Shown: positions 24,506 through 33,858, counted from the first letter of the stretch. The stretch: DNA of 64,000 nucleotides from Deltaproteobacteria bacterium (GCA_029262315.1 JAJCZP010000108.1:24666-88665); one strand, 5' to 3'. Translations and numbers: made by a program. Notes: generated from the letters alone by a model not told the origin.

Positions 24506-26341
24506 CTACAGGGTCGGACCATTCCGTGGCAACTCAACAGTGAAGACTGCTCCATTCGGCCTTACCGCAGCAAATTCGATGCCTCCGCCGTGTGCCACCG
24601 CGATTTCTTTGGCAATCGCAAGGCCGAGGCCGGTTCCGTCTGGCTTCGTCGTCTCGAACAGGTCGAAGACGTTCGCACCTTCGGGAATACCGGGCCCCGT
24701 GTCTTCCACAGAAATGCGAACGCGGTCCGGCGTCGATACCGCGGCAGCCACCCCGATCCGTCCCGGCCCCTCGCCGATCGCTTCGAGGGCGTTCTTTGCC
24801 AGGTTGTCGAGCAGCCTCCGGAGCTGCGCGCGGTCGGCTTGGATGATCTGACCGTCGCCGGCCTGTCCAAGATCGAGTTCGATGCCGTGCGCCCGGGCTT
24901 CTGGCTGCCAGACCGACACCAGTTCTCGCAGGAGGTCGCCAAGATCCAAGTCCCGGATGTCGAGTCGCTGGTCGCGGACGAATGTCTTGAAATCTTCAAT
25001 CAGCGTATCCAGTCGGCGCACCGTCGCGACCAGATGCTCTGCCGGCGGCCGCACCGTTTCGAGAGGATCGTTCGGCGCTCGCGCCAGCCGACGTGCGATC
25101 TGCTGTGCGGACATGGAAAGGCCCGCCAACGGGTTTCCGAGATCGTGGACGATCTTGGACGTAAGAGCGCCCACGTCGGCCAAGCGCTCTTGCTGGTGCG
25201 CGGTGCGTTGCGCCTCCCTGAGCGCGCCTTCCGTCCGTTTTCGCTCCGAGATATCGCTCACGAAGGCAAGACCCAGCGGTCCATCGTCCGCCTCGATCGT
25301 GCTCAAGCTGACCTCGATCGGAAACTCCGTCCCGTCCTTCTTCTGGGCGACGAGATCGAGGCCCTGCCCCATCGGACGCACGCGAGGTGCGGCGAAGTAG
25401 CCGCTCCGATGGCGCTTGTGATTGCCGCGAAGGCGCTCGGGCAACAGCATTTCGAGTGGCTGGCCGAGGACCTCCTCGCGGTGGTAGCCGAACATCTCCT
25501 CCAGCCGCTGATTCACCTGGACGATGCGCCCGTCGCGAGCGATGGCCACTACCGTCTCGCCGACGCTCTCGAGAAACGCGCGCGCCTGCGCCTCGCTCTT
25601 GCGGAGCCCCTCCTCCGCACGCCGTCGCGCGGTCACGTCGAGCATCGAGCCGACCGCCTTCGCCACCCGGCCGCTCCGATCCCGAACCGGCTGCCCAACG
25701 CTTTGCACGTAACGGACGCTCCCGTCCGGGCGTCGGATTCGGAAGGAGAAATCGAACGCGGTTCCGTCGCGTAGGCCGGCGCCGACATGCTCTTCGAAAT
25801 GAGCGCGATCACCGGCATGGACGAGTTCCTGCGCGAACGCCTCGAGCGATAGTGGCGGCCGCGACGGATCCACTCCGACGATGCGATACATCTCGTCGGA
25901 CCAGTAGTCGTCGGATGATGGTGGAATGCTGATCTCGAAGCCTCCGAGATGCGCAAGCTCTTGCGCGGTCTTGAGATTCGCCTCGCTCCGCTCGAGGGTT
26001 CTGTCGACGAAGCGCCGATTGAGCGTTCGCTGGTAGCGCAGGACGAAGTAGCCGGCGACAGTCACGAACGCAGACGTGAAGCAGATCGTCATCGCGTGCG
26101 AGCCCCATGCGCTCATCCCGGGAAACAGGCTTTCTTTGGTCATCTCGAACGCCACCATGACCCCGACCGTGGCGTAGGCCACGAGCGCCACAGGGCCGAG
26201 CAGGCGTTCGATCGAGGATCGAGGCACGCGCAAGAGTGTGCGGATAGGGTCCCCGACGTCAAGCACACGTACGGGAGCGCGACTCTTCCCAAGATCGCGA
26301 ATCGCCTCCTGCGAGCTTCTCGAATCTCGGAGGAAGCCCAC
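24506..26341 (-). CDS. Membrane PAS-PAS sensor histidine kinase
   Basis: 611 residues from a GTG. Two membrane segments (about 48-66 and 84-102) are followed by a PAS-PAC of the PAS_3 type (about 125-240), then a second PAS-PAC (about 255-365). HisKA follows with His399 (KIVHDLGNPLAG), then an HATPase domain with NLAKNALEA, DTGPGIP and GTGLGLAI. The dimerisation motif resembles NtrB-like kinases, which pair with sigma-54 activators. Its co-encoded receiver lacks the acceptor Asp, so the true phospho-partner is probably elsewhere. The 5' end carries candidate regulatory sites for the divergent WS/DGAT-CBS gene. Confidence 0.9.
   Translation of the reverse strand: MGFLRDSRSSQEAIRDLGKSRAPVRVLDVGDPIRTLLRVPRSSIERLLGPVALVAYATVGVMVAFEMTKESLFPGMSAWGSHAMTICFTSAFVTVAGYFVLRYQRTLNRRFVDRTLERSEANLKTAQELAHLGGFEISIPPSSDDYWSDEMYRIVGVDPSRPPLSLEAFAQELVHAGDRAHFEEHVGAGLRDGTAFDFSFRIRRPDGSVRYVQSVGQPVRDRSGRVAKAVGSMLDVTARRRAEEGLRKSEAQARAFLESVGETVVAIARDGRIVQVNQRLEEMFGYHREEVLGQPLEMLLPERLRGNHKRHRSGYFAAPRVRPMGQGLDLVAQKKDGTEFPIEVSLSTIEADDGPLGLAFVSDISERKRTEGALREAQRTAHQQERLADVGALTSKIVHDLGNPLAGLSMSAQQIARRLARAPNDPLETVRPPAEHLVATVRRLDTLIEDFKTFVRDQRLDIRDLDLGDLLRELVSVWQPEARAHGIELDLGQAGDGQIIQADRAQLRRLLDNLAKNALEAIGEGPGRIGVAAAVSTPDRVRISVEDTGPGIPEGANVFDLFETTKPDGTGLGLAIAKEIAVAHGGGIEFAAVRPNGAVFTVELPRNGPTL
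26286..26332. promoter_or_regulatory. Two candidate enhancer-binding-protein sites
   Basis: TTCCC-AAGATC-GCGAA at 26286-26301 is an exact match to TTCNC-N6-GNGAA. TTCTC-GAATCT-CGGAG at 26317-26332 has two mismatches. Centres are about 106 and 75 bp upstream of the start point expected from the promoter at 26374. Both lie inside the first codons of the divergent kinase gene. Confidence 0.4.
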
Positions 26342-26373
26342 CGAACAATAAGGGATCTTACCATCCGCCGCGG

Positions 26374-26389
26374 CGGCATTCTCCGTGCT
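26374..26389 (+). promoter_or_regulatory. Sigma-54-like promoter for the WS/DGAT-CBS operon
   Basis: CGGCAT-TCTCC-GTGCT keeps GG and GC ten bases apart; -12 is GTGC rather than TTGC. The expected start point near 26400 lies after the first possible start codon (26385). If this promoter is right, translation begins at the GTG at 26400 or the TTG at 26442, the latter preceded by AAGGAG. Confidence 0.4.
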
Positions 26390-28307
26390 TAAGGTTTACG
26401 TGCTCGGCAATCTTCAGGCTCTGGATCCGCGTAAGGAGCGCTTGTCCCCGCTCGACGCGGCCTTTCTCTATCTCGAGCAGCAGCGACAGCCGATGCACGT
26501 CGGGTGTCTGGCGGTCCTCGACGGTTGCGTGCCGTTCGAGTCGTTCAGAGAGACGCAGGGGCAGCGCCTCGGCCGACTACGTCGCTACCGTCAGCGACCG
26601 ATTCGACCACCGTTCGATCTGATCTTGCCTATCTGGGAAGCCGATCCAGCGTTCGATCCCAGCTACCACATTCGGCACGTGAGGCTACCGACGCCCGGGG
26701 GCGAGACCGAACTCCATCGGGTTGTCGACGAACTATTCGCCGCTCCGTTCGATGCGCGGCGTCCCCTTTGGGAGATCTACTTGATCGACGGCTACGAGGG
26801 CGGTCGATCCGCGATGCTGATGAAGGTGCATCACTGCATGATCGACGGCGTCAGCGGCGCGCAGGTCTTGGAAGTGATGACCGACGCCACGCCGGACGCG
26901 TCTACGGCTCCGTCGCCGGTTCGAGGCAACGGTCGGGGGCATAGCAGCGGATTGGTGTCGTCGAGTGTCTCGACGTTGTCGCGGTGGCAGAGCGCTGCGG
27001 CCGCTGCCCCGGCAGACGTTCTCCACTTCGCACGCAGCGCCCTGGGGGCCGTCGGCGTCGTAGGGGAATTTGCGCGCCAGCCCATCTCGCGTCTTCCGAT
27101 CAACGGTCCGCTTTCGCACGGCCGGCGAGTCGTCTGGGCGACCTTTCCCCTCGACGACTTCCTGGCCATGCGCGGGGCCGCCACCTGCAAGGTGAACGAC
27201 ATCGTGCTGACGGTGATCGCCGGCGCCCTGCGGAGCTACCTGGGGCGCCACGGCGCAACGATCGACGAGCGCGGCGTACGTGCGCTCGTGCCGGTCAGCG
27301 TTCGCAGCGCGGGCGAGCACCTCACGCTCGGCAACCGGGTGAGCGCGATGATCACCACCCTGCCTCTCGATATCGCGGATCCCCTCGAACGCTTGCAGGC
27401 GATCGCCCGTGAAACGCGCGCACTGAAGGACCGCGGACAGCGGGAAGCGTTCGACTTTTTACTCGCCGCGGCCGGGGTGTTCCCAGCTCCCGTCGGGGCA
27501 TCGCTGGCGCGCCTCGCCGAATCCTGGCCGGTCGTGCACACCGTGTGCACGAATGTGCCAGGGTCTCCGCACGTTCGCTACGTCCTGGGGTGCCCCGTGC
27601 GCGAGATGCACCCCATCGTCCCCCTGGGCGTCGGCGTCGGCCTCGGTTTCGCGATCTTGAGCTACGGCGGCACGCTCTCGATCTGCGCGACCGCGGATGC
27701 CGGACTCGTCCCTGACGCCGACGCGATTGCAGATGCCCTCGCGTACTCCGCGGCCGAACTGCGCGCACGTCTCGACGTCGAGCCCGCGAACGCTCCGGCT
27801 CCCACGCTTGCTGACCTGACTCCAACGATCGCCGCTCTGATGACGCGGGATACGGTTACGCTCGAACCCGAAGATCCGGTGTCCTGGGCCTGGGAGACGA
27901 TGAACCGTCATCGGATCCGTCACCTCCCGGTGATCGACCACACGAGACGCCTCGTCGGCGTCGTCACGCATCGAGACTTGCTGGCGGCGGCCGACAGCAC
28001 GCTCTCTTCTCCCGAGGGCTCGGCACGTCCGAGGCTGCGGCCCTGGGTGCGCGTGGAGGACGTCATGGAGGCCCACGTGAGTACCGTCACGGCTGACGAC
28101 TCGGCGGCCGAGGCCGGGCGTCGCATGGTCCGCCACAAAATTGGTTGTCTCCCCGTCGTCGGAGCTGGCGGGGAACTGAAGGGCATCATCACCGAGGAAG
28201 ACTTCATGCGCTGGGCGACTGAACACATGGGCGGCCCTCTCCCGGCGGCGAACGCGCGCAATGCCCATGGCGAAGGAGTGAGCACATGTCGATCGAAACC
28301 TACATGA
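26385..28307 (+). CDS. WS/DGAT acyltransferase fused to a C-terminal CBS pair
   Basis: Up to 640 residues. Residues 20-460 are a complete WS/DGAT: LSPLDAAFLYLE, the catalytic HHCMIDG (149-155), KVNDIVLTVIAGALR, and the C-terminal GFAILSYGGTLSICATAD. Residues about 478-620 are two CBS motifs (TPTIAALMTRDTVTL, GVVTHRDLL; VEDVMEAHVSTV, GIITEEDFM). The frame runs through without a stop, so it is one protein. CBS domains bind adenine nucleotides, which suggests that triacylglycerol or wax synthesis is directly gated by energy charge. The start is uncertain (26385, 26400 or 26442). It heads an operon with another CBS protein, an SCP2-like protein and a cytochrome. Confidence 0.9.
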   Translation: MLKVYVLGNLQALDPRKERLSPLDAAFLYLEQQRQPMHVGCLAVLDGCVPFESFRETQGQRLGRLRRYRQRPIRPPFDLILPIWEADPAFDPSYHIRHVRLPTPGGETELHRVVDELFAAPFDARRPLWEIYLIDGYEGGRSAMLMKVHHCMIDGVSGAQVLEVMTDATPDASTAPSPVRGNGRGHSSGLVSSSVSTLSRWQSAAAAAPADVLHFARSALGAVGVVGEFARQPISRLPINGPLSHGRRVVWATFPLDDFLAMRGAATCKVNDIVLTVIAGALRSYLGRHGATIDERGVRALVPVSVRSAGEHLTLGNRVSAMITTLPLDIADPLERLQAIARETRALKDRGQREAFDFLLAAAGVFPAPVGASLARLAESWPVVHTVCTNVPGSPHVRYVLGCPVREMHPIVPLGVGVGLGFAILSYGGTLSICATADAGLVPDADAIADALAYSAAELRARLDVEPANAPAPTLADLTPTIAALMTRDTVTLEPEDPVSWAWETMNRHRIRHLPVIDHTRRLVGVVTHRDLLAAADSTLSSPEGSARPRLRPWVRVEDVMEAHVSTVTADDSAAEAGRRMVRHKIGCLPVVGAGGELKGIITEEDFMRWATEHMGGPLPAANARNAHGEGVSTCRSKPT

Positions 28308-28723
28308 CGCACCCAGTACATGGCGTAAAGCCGCTGGATACGATCCAGCATGCACGTGAGTTGATGGTGCAGCACCGGGTCAACCAACTACCCGTGCTCG
28401 TCGATCAGCGACTCGTCGGTATCGTGACCGATCGTGATCTGCGGGATGCCTTTCCGTCAGTATTCCGGGATGGGAAGCCACCGGGAGCCGATGCCGACCC
28501 GAGTCGGATCAGCGTCGAGACCGTGATGACGGCGAACGTCCTCACCCTGACGCTCGAAGACTCGATGGCGGATGCCGCACGTCTCATGCGCAGGGAGCGC
28601 GTCGGCGCTATTCCCATCGTTGCCGACGGGCGGCTCGTGGGCATGGTGGCGCGCAGCGACGTCCTGGACGCATACGTAGGATTGGCGCAATTGGCCGCGA
28701 GCACGCAGGCCGCCGCCTCGTAG
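28286..28723 (+). CDS. CBS-domain pair protein
   Basis: 145 residues, two CBS motifs (about 1-58 and 76-132; GIVTDRDLRDAF, GMVARSDVL). Its start, with GGAG upstream, overlaps the end of the WS/DGAT-CBS gene by 22 bp. It may form a mixed Bateman assembly with the fused CBS domains of that enzyme. Confidence 0.92.
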   Translation: MSIETYMTHPVHGVKPLDTIQHARELMVQHRVNQLPVLVDQRLVGIVTDRDLRDAFPSVFRDGKPPGADADPSRISVETVMTANVLTLTLEDSMADAARLMRRERVGAIPIVADGRLVGMVARSDVLDAYVGLAQLAASTQAAAS

Positions 28724-28745
28724 ATAGCCGGCGTCGTGACCTGTC

Positions 28746-29258
28746 GTGCGCGCGACCTCGGATCCGCATATTCGTTCGCTCGCTCGACTCTTCCGTGAGC
28801 ATCCCGCCTGGCGTGCGGCCGCGCAGCACATCGCGGAAGGCGCGTCGAGCAAGGTGTTCTTCAGTCATCGGCCCGACGACCACTGGCATCTCGTGCGTCG
28901 AGACGGCCAGAGCCTGATCCTGCCCGGCGCGGCGCATGATCCCGATCTCGCTTTTCGCTTCACGCCGATCGCGATTCAGCGCCTGGCCGAGGCGCAGGGA
29001 GACCTGGCCGACATCGCCGTCGTGCTGTTTGATCTGATCGCCAACGATGATGAGGACGTACGTATCGGTTTTCGCGTGGTGGCTCCGTTCTGGCGTCTGG
29101 CCCGACACGGCTACCTAGGCCTACTCGTGATCGCCGGACCGAAGCTCGTCGCCTACGGGGTCCGGCACGGCCTACGCACGCTTGCCGACTTGCAACGGCT
29201 GATCGCAGCCTCCCAGGCCTCCGCGCCCGCGGAGTGGGAGCGCGAGGCACCGTCCTAG
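28746..29258 (+). CDS. SCP2-like lipid-binding protein (tentative)
   Basis: 170 residues, no signal peptide. The central part (about 35-110: WHLVRRDGQSLILPGAAHD, DLAFRFTPIAIQRL, GDLADIAVVLFDLI) has the spacing of SCP2/sterol-carrier folds, in which a strand with a polar ligand motif is followed by a helix binding a lipid tail. A hydrophobic segment lies near 120-135. Position after two CBS/WS-DGAT genes fits a lipid-handling role, but the family call is by resemblance only. Confidence 0.6.
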   Translation: MRATSDPHIRSLARLFREHPAWRAAAQHIAEGASSKVFFSHRPDDHWHLVRRDGQSLILPGAAHDPDLAFRFTPIAIQRLAEAQGDLADIAVVLFDLIANDDEDVRIGFRVVAPFWRLARHGYLGLLVIAGPKLVAYGVRHGLRTLADLQRLIAASQASAPAEWEREAPS

Positions 29259-29337
29259 TTTGGCGCTTGGCGTTCCGTGCTTGCAGTCGTTCGTTCATAC
29301 GGGGACACTCAGGTGGGATGCGAACGGGGATTGGCCG

Positions 29338-29772
29338 GTGAATTCAGGGAAGCAGCGAATGCTAGTGATTGCAGTGGCCTTGCTCGCGCTCGGCGCCGGC
29401 GCCAACCCCGAGACCGTGACGCTCAAGTATCTCGAGGGCAAACGCGCGCCGGTCGTATTGCCGCACCAGGCCCACGTGGTCGACTACAAGGGTCCCGGTG
29501 GAGCCACCATCGCGTGCCGGGATTGTCACCACACGCTCACCGCCGACGATGCCGAGGTCAAACCGTGCGTTAGCTGCCATGCCCTACCGAATCAGCCGAT
29601 GGCGACGCACGGGGGCGTCGAGCCGCCACGATACGCCGTCGAGAAGAAGCCCGGCGTCTTCGACATCAAGACACTGGTTGCGCACACCCAATGTTTCGAA
29701 GGATGCCACAAGCAGCTCCCCGCTCGCCAAGCCAAAGCGTTGAAGAAGTGCGCGGCGTGCCATCCCAAGTAG
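29338..29772 (+). CDS. Small tetraheme cytochrome c3/c7-like protein with one CxxxCH site
   Basis: 144 residues from the GTG at 29338, chosen because it gives a signal peptide with a basic n-region and has GGGGA nine bases upstream; an ATG at 29359 is the alternative. Heme sites are CRDCH, CVSCH, CFEGCH and CAACH; the third has three residues between the cysteines. Extra His residues (PHQAHVV, CHH) suit bis-His ligation as in class III cytochromes. It probably carries electrons in the periplasm. It ends the WS/DGAT-CBS operon and is convergent with apbE. Confidence 0.85.
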   Translation: MNSGKQRMLVIAVALLALGAGANPETVTLKYLEGKRAPVVLPHQAHVVDYKGPGGATIACRDCHHTLTADDAEVKPCVSCHALPNQPMATHGGVEPPRYAVEKKPGVFDIKTLVAHTQCFEGCHKQLPARQAKALKKCAACHPK

Positions 29773-29799
29773 CCACGTAGCACCGACCCGATGTCGTGC

Positions 29800-30819
29800 T
29801 CACCGTGCACGCGGATCCGTCGTTCTCACGCGCTCCAACAATGTCGCGGCGCCCCGCACCTCGAAGGTGCCATCTAGGGTGATCATCGCCGCCAGGTCCT
29901 CGCGCGCCTGCGCGAGCGCCAGTCCCTTTCGTGGGCCGGCCACAAACACCGCGGTCGCGTAGGCGTCGGCAAGCATACAGCTCGAGGCGCGCACCGTGAC
30001 CGATGCCAGACCACGAGCAGGGAGGCCGGTCCCGGGGTCCAACAGATGATGGTAGCGCTTGCCGTCCCTGATGAAGAAGCGCTCGTAGTTGCCGCTCGTG
30101 GCCAGGGCCTCGTCTTCGATCTCGATACTCCCGTACAGGTTGTCGCCGCGTGGATCCCTAATGCCCACGCGCCACCGCTCTTTCCCGTTGCGTCCCGAGG
30201 CGTACACGTCACCACCGGCTTCGATGAGGTGGTCTCGATAGCCCGACCCACGCAGGCTCGCACTCGCGCGGTCGATCGCGTACCCCTTGGCGATCCCCCC
30301 CAGCGCAAGCTTCATCCCCTCGCGAGCCAGGCGCACGGTTCGCGCCTGGGCATCCAGTTCCACCCATCGGTAGTTGATCAGCGCGACGCGCTCCGCGAGC
30401 TCGGCGGCGGTGGGGATCCGCGCATCCTGCCACCGGAAATCCCAGGCGCCCCACAGCGCGCCGATCGTCACGTCGAAGGAGCCACCAGAATCCACAGACA
30501 CACGCTGGGCGACTCGGAGGACGTCGAAGACGTCGGGCCCCACGCTGACGGCCTGTCCCCCAGCCTGCGCGTTGATCCTGGCGACGTCCGTGCCGGGTTT
30601 CCACTCCGACAGCGCCGCCTCCACACGCGCGATCTCGCCAAAGGCACCGTCGATCGCGCGCAGTACCTCTGACGTCCGAGGCGCGGTTACAGTGATGGTG
30701 ACCCATGTCGCCATGTGCTCCTGGCGACGTACGACACTGGCAAAGTCGCCCCACGCCGGCGCATCGGCGAGCGTAAGGGCGACCAGCAGCATCAACGACG
30801 CTTGTGCTCGGGTACCCAT
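29800..30819 (-). CDS. apbE: FAD:protein FMN transferase ApbE
   Basis: 339 residues from the ATG at 30819; the longer open frame lies inside the CBS gene and is rejected. A signal peptide (about 1-24) is followed by ApbE hallmarks: LGGIAKGYAIDRA (about 170), EAGGDVYASG, TSGNYERFF, HHLLDPGTG and the metal-site ADAYATAVFVAG. ApbE attaches FMN covalently to Thr in the Dxx(S/T)GAT motif of NqrB and NqrC in the periplasm. Its place at the end of the nqr operon fits that role exactly. It overlaps the CBS gene by 28 bp. Confidence 0.95.
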   Translation of the reverse strand: MGTRAQASLMLLVALTLADAPAWGDFASVVRRQEHMATWVTITVTAPRTSEVLRAIDGAFGEIARVEAALSEWKPGTDVARINAQAGGQAVSVGPDVFDVLRVAQRVSVDSGGSFDVTIGALWGAWDFRWQDARIPTAAELAERVALINYRWVELDAQARTVRLAREGMKLALGGIAKGYAIDRASASLRGSGYRDHLIEAGGDVYASGRNGKERWRVGIRDPRGDNLYGSIEIEDEALATSGNYERFFIRDGKRYHHLLDPGTGLPARGLASVTVRASSCMLADAYATAVFVAGPRKGLALAQAREDLAAMITLDGTFEVRGAATLLERVRTTDPRAR

Positions 30820-31205
30820 TGATCGACGAGGGCTTGCAGCACGTCGGTACGGCAGATCAGCCCCACGAGCTGCCCATCGCGCAGGACTGGAAAACGTCGG
30901 TACGGGCCGGCCAGGAATTTCTCGATCGCTTCGATCAGGGTGGCATCGGGATGCAGGGTCTCCACATCTTTCGTCATGTACTCGGCGACCGTGCCGCCCC
31001 AGTCGCGATGATAGCTCGCGTTGAAGGCGACCCGCAGACAATCCTTCTTGGAGAGCACGCCCACCAGCCGCGCCCGATCGTCTACGACAGGCGCACCCGA
31101 GATGTGCTCGGCGAGCAACACCCCCATGGCCTTGTTGATCTCCATGTCCGCCGTCAGTGTGACGAGATCGGTCGCCATGCAATCGGCGACGGTCGGTGTC
31201 TCCAT
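30792..31205 (-). CDS. CBS-domain pair protein within the nqr operon
   Basis: 137 residues, two CBS motifs (about 3-60 and 72-130; GVLSKKDCL, GLICRTDVL). The start follows the NqrM stop directly with no spacing, and the end overlaps apbE. Finding a nucleotide-sensing module between a flavin-transfer enzyme and the NQR maturation factor suggests that the complex or its assembly is tuned to energy charge; this is inference from position. Confidence 0.9.
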   Translation of the reverse strand: METPTVADCMATDLVTLTADMEINKAMGVLLAEHISGAPVVDDRARLVGVLSKKDCLRVAFNASYHRDWGGTVAEYMTKDVETLHPDATLIEAIEKFLAGPYRRFPVLRDGQLVGLICRTDVLQALVDQWVPEHKRR

Positions 31206-31367
31206 CTATCCGTGCTCCTTGCAGGGCTTGGGGCAGGCCTCACAGGCCCCCAAGACCGCCAGCCCGCCGCACGTACCCCGAAGGGGGGCACGCCCGAACA
31301 ACACCCCGATGCTCAGGCCGCCCACGGAGAGCAGCACGATGATGAGCGCGAAAAAAACCGTCGTCAT
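31206..31367 (-). CDS. nqrM: NqrM, Na+-NQR maturation/iron-delivery protein (DUF539)
   Basis: 53 residues, read directly from the sequence. One N-terminal membrane helix (about 3-22) is followed by a cysteine cluster: TCGG at about 35, then ACEACPKPC at about 42-50. This is the pattern of NqrM, which delivers iron to the Cys-ligated Fe between NqrD and NqrE. The ATG has AGGAGG nine bases upstream and sits 18 bp after the nqrF stop, the usual place for nqrM. Confidence 0.92.
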   Translation of the reverse strand: MTTVFFALIIVLLSVGGLSIGVLFGRAPLRGTCGGLAVLGACEACPKPCKEHG

Positions 31368-31385
31368 GTCCTTCCTCCTGATCTT

Positions 31386-32603
31386 CTAGTTGCCAAAGTC
31401 ATCGAAGTAGATCTGCTCGCGCTCCACACCAAGATCATCCAACATGGCCAGCACGGCCTTGGCCATCAACGGGGGCCCGCAGAGGTAGTACTCGCAGTCT
31501 TCCGGAGCAGGGTGATCGTCGAGGTGCTGTGCCAGCACGACTTCGTGGATGAACCCCGTGGCCCCCTCCCATCCGTCCTCGGGCTTTGGCTCGGACAGGG
31601 CGACCGTCCAGCTGAAGTTCTCGTGCCGGCGCTGCAGCGCGTCGAACTCCTCGATGTAGAAGAGCTCTACTCGGCTACGGGCACCGTACCAGTACGTCAT
31701 TTTTCGTCGTGTGCCGACGCTTTCGAGTTGCTCGTGAACGATCGCCCGCAGCGGCGCCATGCCGGCCCCGCCTCCGATCAGCACCATCTCGCGCTCCGTC
31801 GGCTGCACGTGAAACGTCCCGAACGGTCCCGATGCCGTTACTGCGTCGCCAACATGCAGGCTGAACAAGAAGGATGAAACGACGCCGGGGGGTGCACTGC
31901 TTCCGGGCGGCGGCAGGGCCAGGCGAACGTCGAGCACAAGGGCTCCTTCGTCCGCGGGGCGGTTGGCCAAAGAGTAGGCGCGGGTCGTCGGCGTTGGATT
32001 GTCGATCGCCAACTCCCGCAATCCGTAGCGCTGCCAGACGGCTTCGTGCTCGGGGGACACCTCAAAGCTCGCGAATGACGCGGCGTACGGTGGCGCCGCG
32101 ATTTCCACGAAGGCCCCGGCGCGAAAGGTCATCTCGGCGTCTGGTGGAAGCTCGAGCACGAGCTCTCGAATGAACGGCGCGACAGTATACGCCGAACGAA
32201 TCACGCATTCCCAGGACGCCACTCCGAACAACTCTTCGGGCACGCGCACCGCCAGCGCACTGTGGACGGACACCTGGCACGCCAGCCGACAGCCCGCTCT
32301 GGCTTCCGCGTGCGTGATACGCGAGCGCTCGATGGGCGCCAGCTCGCCACCGCCGCCGGGGATCGTCACGCGACAGAGCCCGCACGTGCCCGCGCCACCA
32401 CAGGCCGAAGGCACGCGTATCCCGCCGTCGTTCAGTACCGCCAGCAGCTTCTGACCGACCTCGGCTGGTAGCGCAGTGTCATCGTTGACCGTCACCGTGA
32501 CGGACCCCTGCGGCCGCAACACGCGGCGCGCACCTCGCACGAGCAACACCAGCACGATGACGATGCTGGTAAACAGCACGCTCCCCGACACGATAGCGGT
32601 CAC
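31386..32603 (-). CDS. nqrF: Na+-NQR subunit F (NADH dehydrogenase, 2Fe-2S, FAD)
   Basis: 405 residues, the family length, from a GTG that overlaps the nqrE stop (GTGA). A membrane helix (about 3-23) is followed by the plant-type 2Fe-2S domain [11 protein letters not shown] with its fourth Cys in CRLAC. The FAD site RAYSLAN and the NADH site [11 protein letters not shown] follow, and the C-terminus ends DDFGN. NqrF takes electrons from NADH on the cytoplasmic side and passes them to the Fe in NqrD/E and on to FMN in NqrC and NqrB. Confidence 0.96.
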   Translation of the reverse strand: MTAIVSGSVLFTSIVIVLVLLVRGARRVLRPQGSVTVTVNDDTALPAEVGQKLLAVLNDGGIRVPSACGGAGTCGLCRVTIPGGGGELAPIERSRITHAEARAGCRLACQVSVHSALAVRVPEELFGVASWECVIRSAYTVAPFIRELVLELPPDAEMTFRAGAFVEIAAPPYAASFASFEVSPEHEAVWQRYGLRELAIDNPTPTTRAYSLANRPADEGALVLDVRLALPPPGSSAPPGVVSSFLFSLHVGDAVTASGPFGTFHVQPTEREMVLIGGGAGMAPLRAIVHEQLESVGTRRKMTYWYGARSRVELFYIEEFDALQRRHENFSWTVALSEPKPEDGWEGATGFIHEVVLAQHLDDHPAPEDCEYYLCGPPLMAKAVLAMLDDLGVEREQIYFDDFGN

Positions 32604-33202
32604 GGCAATGCGATCCCTGCGAACGCCGCGAATCCCAATGACATGAGCCCTGCCAGGATGAACGACATGCCCAGCCCTTGCAGGCCCCCTGGGATGTCGG
32701 CGTAGCGAATGCGCTCGCGGATTGCGGCCAGGGCGATCACCGCCAGGGCCCAGCCCGCACCGGTCCCCGCGCCGTACACCACGCTCTGTCCGAACGTGTA
32801 GTTGCGCTCCACCATGAACAGGCTGCCGCCTAGCACGGCGCAGTTGACGGTGATCAGCGGCAGGAAGATTCCCAGTGCGCGATGCAGGCGCGGCACGTAC
32901 GACTCGAGGAGCATCTCGAGGATCTGCACCATAGCCGCGATTACACCGATGAAGCTGATGAGCTTGAGGAACCGAAGATCGAGGTCTGGAAGCCCGGCCC
33001 ACGCCCACGCCCCCTGGTCGAGCAGATGCGTGTAGATCAGATTGTTCACGGGCACGGTCAGCGCTTGCACGACGATGACGGCTGCTCCAAGCCCCAAGGC
33101 CGTATCGACGCGATTGGACACCGCGAGGAACGTGCACATACCCAGGAAGAGCGACAGCGCGAGGTTCTCCGCGAACGCGGCCTGCAGGAAGAGTTCGATC
33201 AT
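32600..33202 (-). CDS. nqrE: Na+-NQR subunit E
   Basis: 200 residues with six membrane helices. Family segments [18 protein letters not shown] and [15 protein letters not shown] each carry a conserved Cys that, with the matching pair in NqrD, holds the intramembrane iron. Start and stop overlap nqrD and nqrF by four bases each. Confidence 0.96.
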   Translation of the reverse strand: MIELFLQAAFAENLALSLFLGMCTFLAVSNRVDTALGLGAAVIVVQALTVPVNNLIYTHLLDQGAWAWAGLPDLDLRFLKLISFIGVIAAMVQILEMLLESYVPRLHRALGIFLPLITVNCAVLGGSLFMVERNYTFGQSVVYGAGTGAGWALAVIALAAIRERIRYADIPGGLQGLGMSFILAGLMSLGFAAFAGIALP

Positions 33203-33858
33203 CGCTCTTCCCGACGTCCGCCGGTCCGCAGGACGAATTCGGTCGCCTCGATCTGCTCGGGTCGCCGGCTCCGCACCGCCCACACGATCAAGCCCAGCAG
33301 GAAGAACGCGCTCGAGGGCAGGAGCATCAGATCGAGAGGCCGATACCACCCGCCGTTTCCCGCGGCCGGTAGCACCGTCAACCCGAGTAGGGTTCCCGCA
33401 CCGAGCAGCTCGCGGGTCGCCGCCACGGCGGCCAGGATGGCGCTGTACCCCAGGCCGTTGCCGAGGCCGTCGAGAAAGCTGGGCCAGGGTGGATTCTGCA
33501 TCGCGAACGCCTCGGCCCGTCCCAAGACGATGCAGTTGGTGATGATCAGGCCCACGAACACCGACAGGCGCTTGCTCATGCCGAATGCGTAGGCCTGCAG
33601 CACCTGGTCGACGACGATCACGAGGGAGGCGATGATCGTGATCTGCAGAATCAAGCGGATGGAGCGGGGAAGGTGGTGACGGATCGCACTGATGAGTGCG
33701 TTGGACGTGGCCAGCACCACCGTGAGCGCGACGCACATCACGAGGGCGGTCGAGAGCGACGTGGTTACCGCCAAGGCCGAGCAGATGCCGAGGATCTGCA
33801 TCGTGATGGGGTTGTTGCCGACGATCGGCTCGGTGAGGTGGCGCAGGTTGCCCGACAT
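33199..33858 (-). CDS. nqrD: Na+-NQR subunit D
   Basis: 219 residues with six membrane helices. The segments [19 protein letters not shown] and [17 protein letters not shown] carry the paired conserved Cys. Together with NqrE it forms the Na+-conducting, iron-holding core. The ATG shares one base with the nqrC stop (TGATG). Confidence 0.96.
   Translation of the reverse strand: MSGNLRHLTEPIVGNNPITMQILGICSALAVTTSLSTALVMCVALTVVLATSNALISAIRHHLPRSIRLILQITIIASLVIVVDQVLQAYAFGMSKRLSVFVGLIITNCIVLGRAEAFAMQNPPWPSFLDGLGNGLGYSAILAAVAATRELLGAGTLLGLTVLPAAGNGGWYRPLDLMLLPSSAFFLLGLIVWAVRSRRPEQIEATEFVLRTGGRREER

Noticed and set aside
30820..31182. N-terminal extension of apbE by 121 codons
   Set aside because: The extra part lies in another frame of the CBS gene, has no homology, and the internal ATG gives a proper signal peptide.
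32604..33137. N-terminal extension of nqrF by 178 codons (and similar ones for nqrD, nqrE and nqrAB)
   Set aside because: The extensions run through upstream nqr genes in another frame; four-base overlaps give standard subunit lengths.
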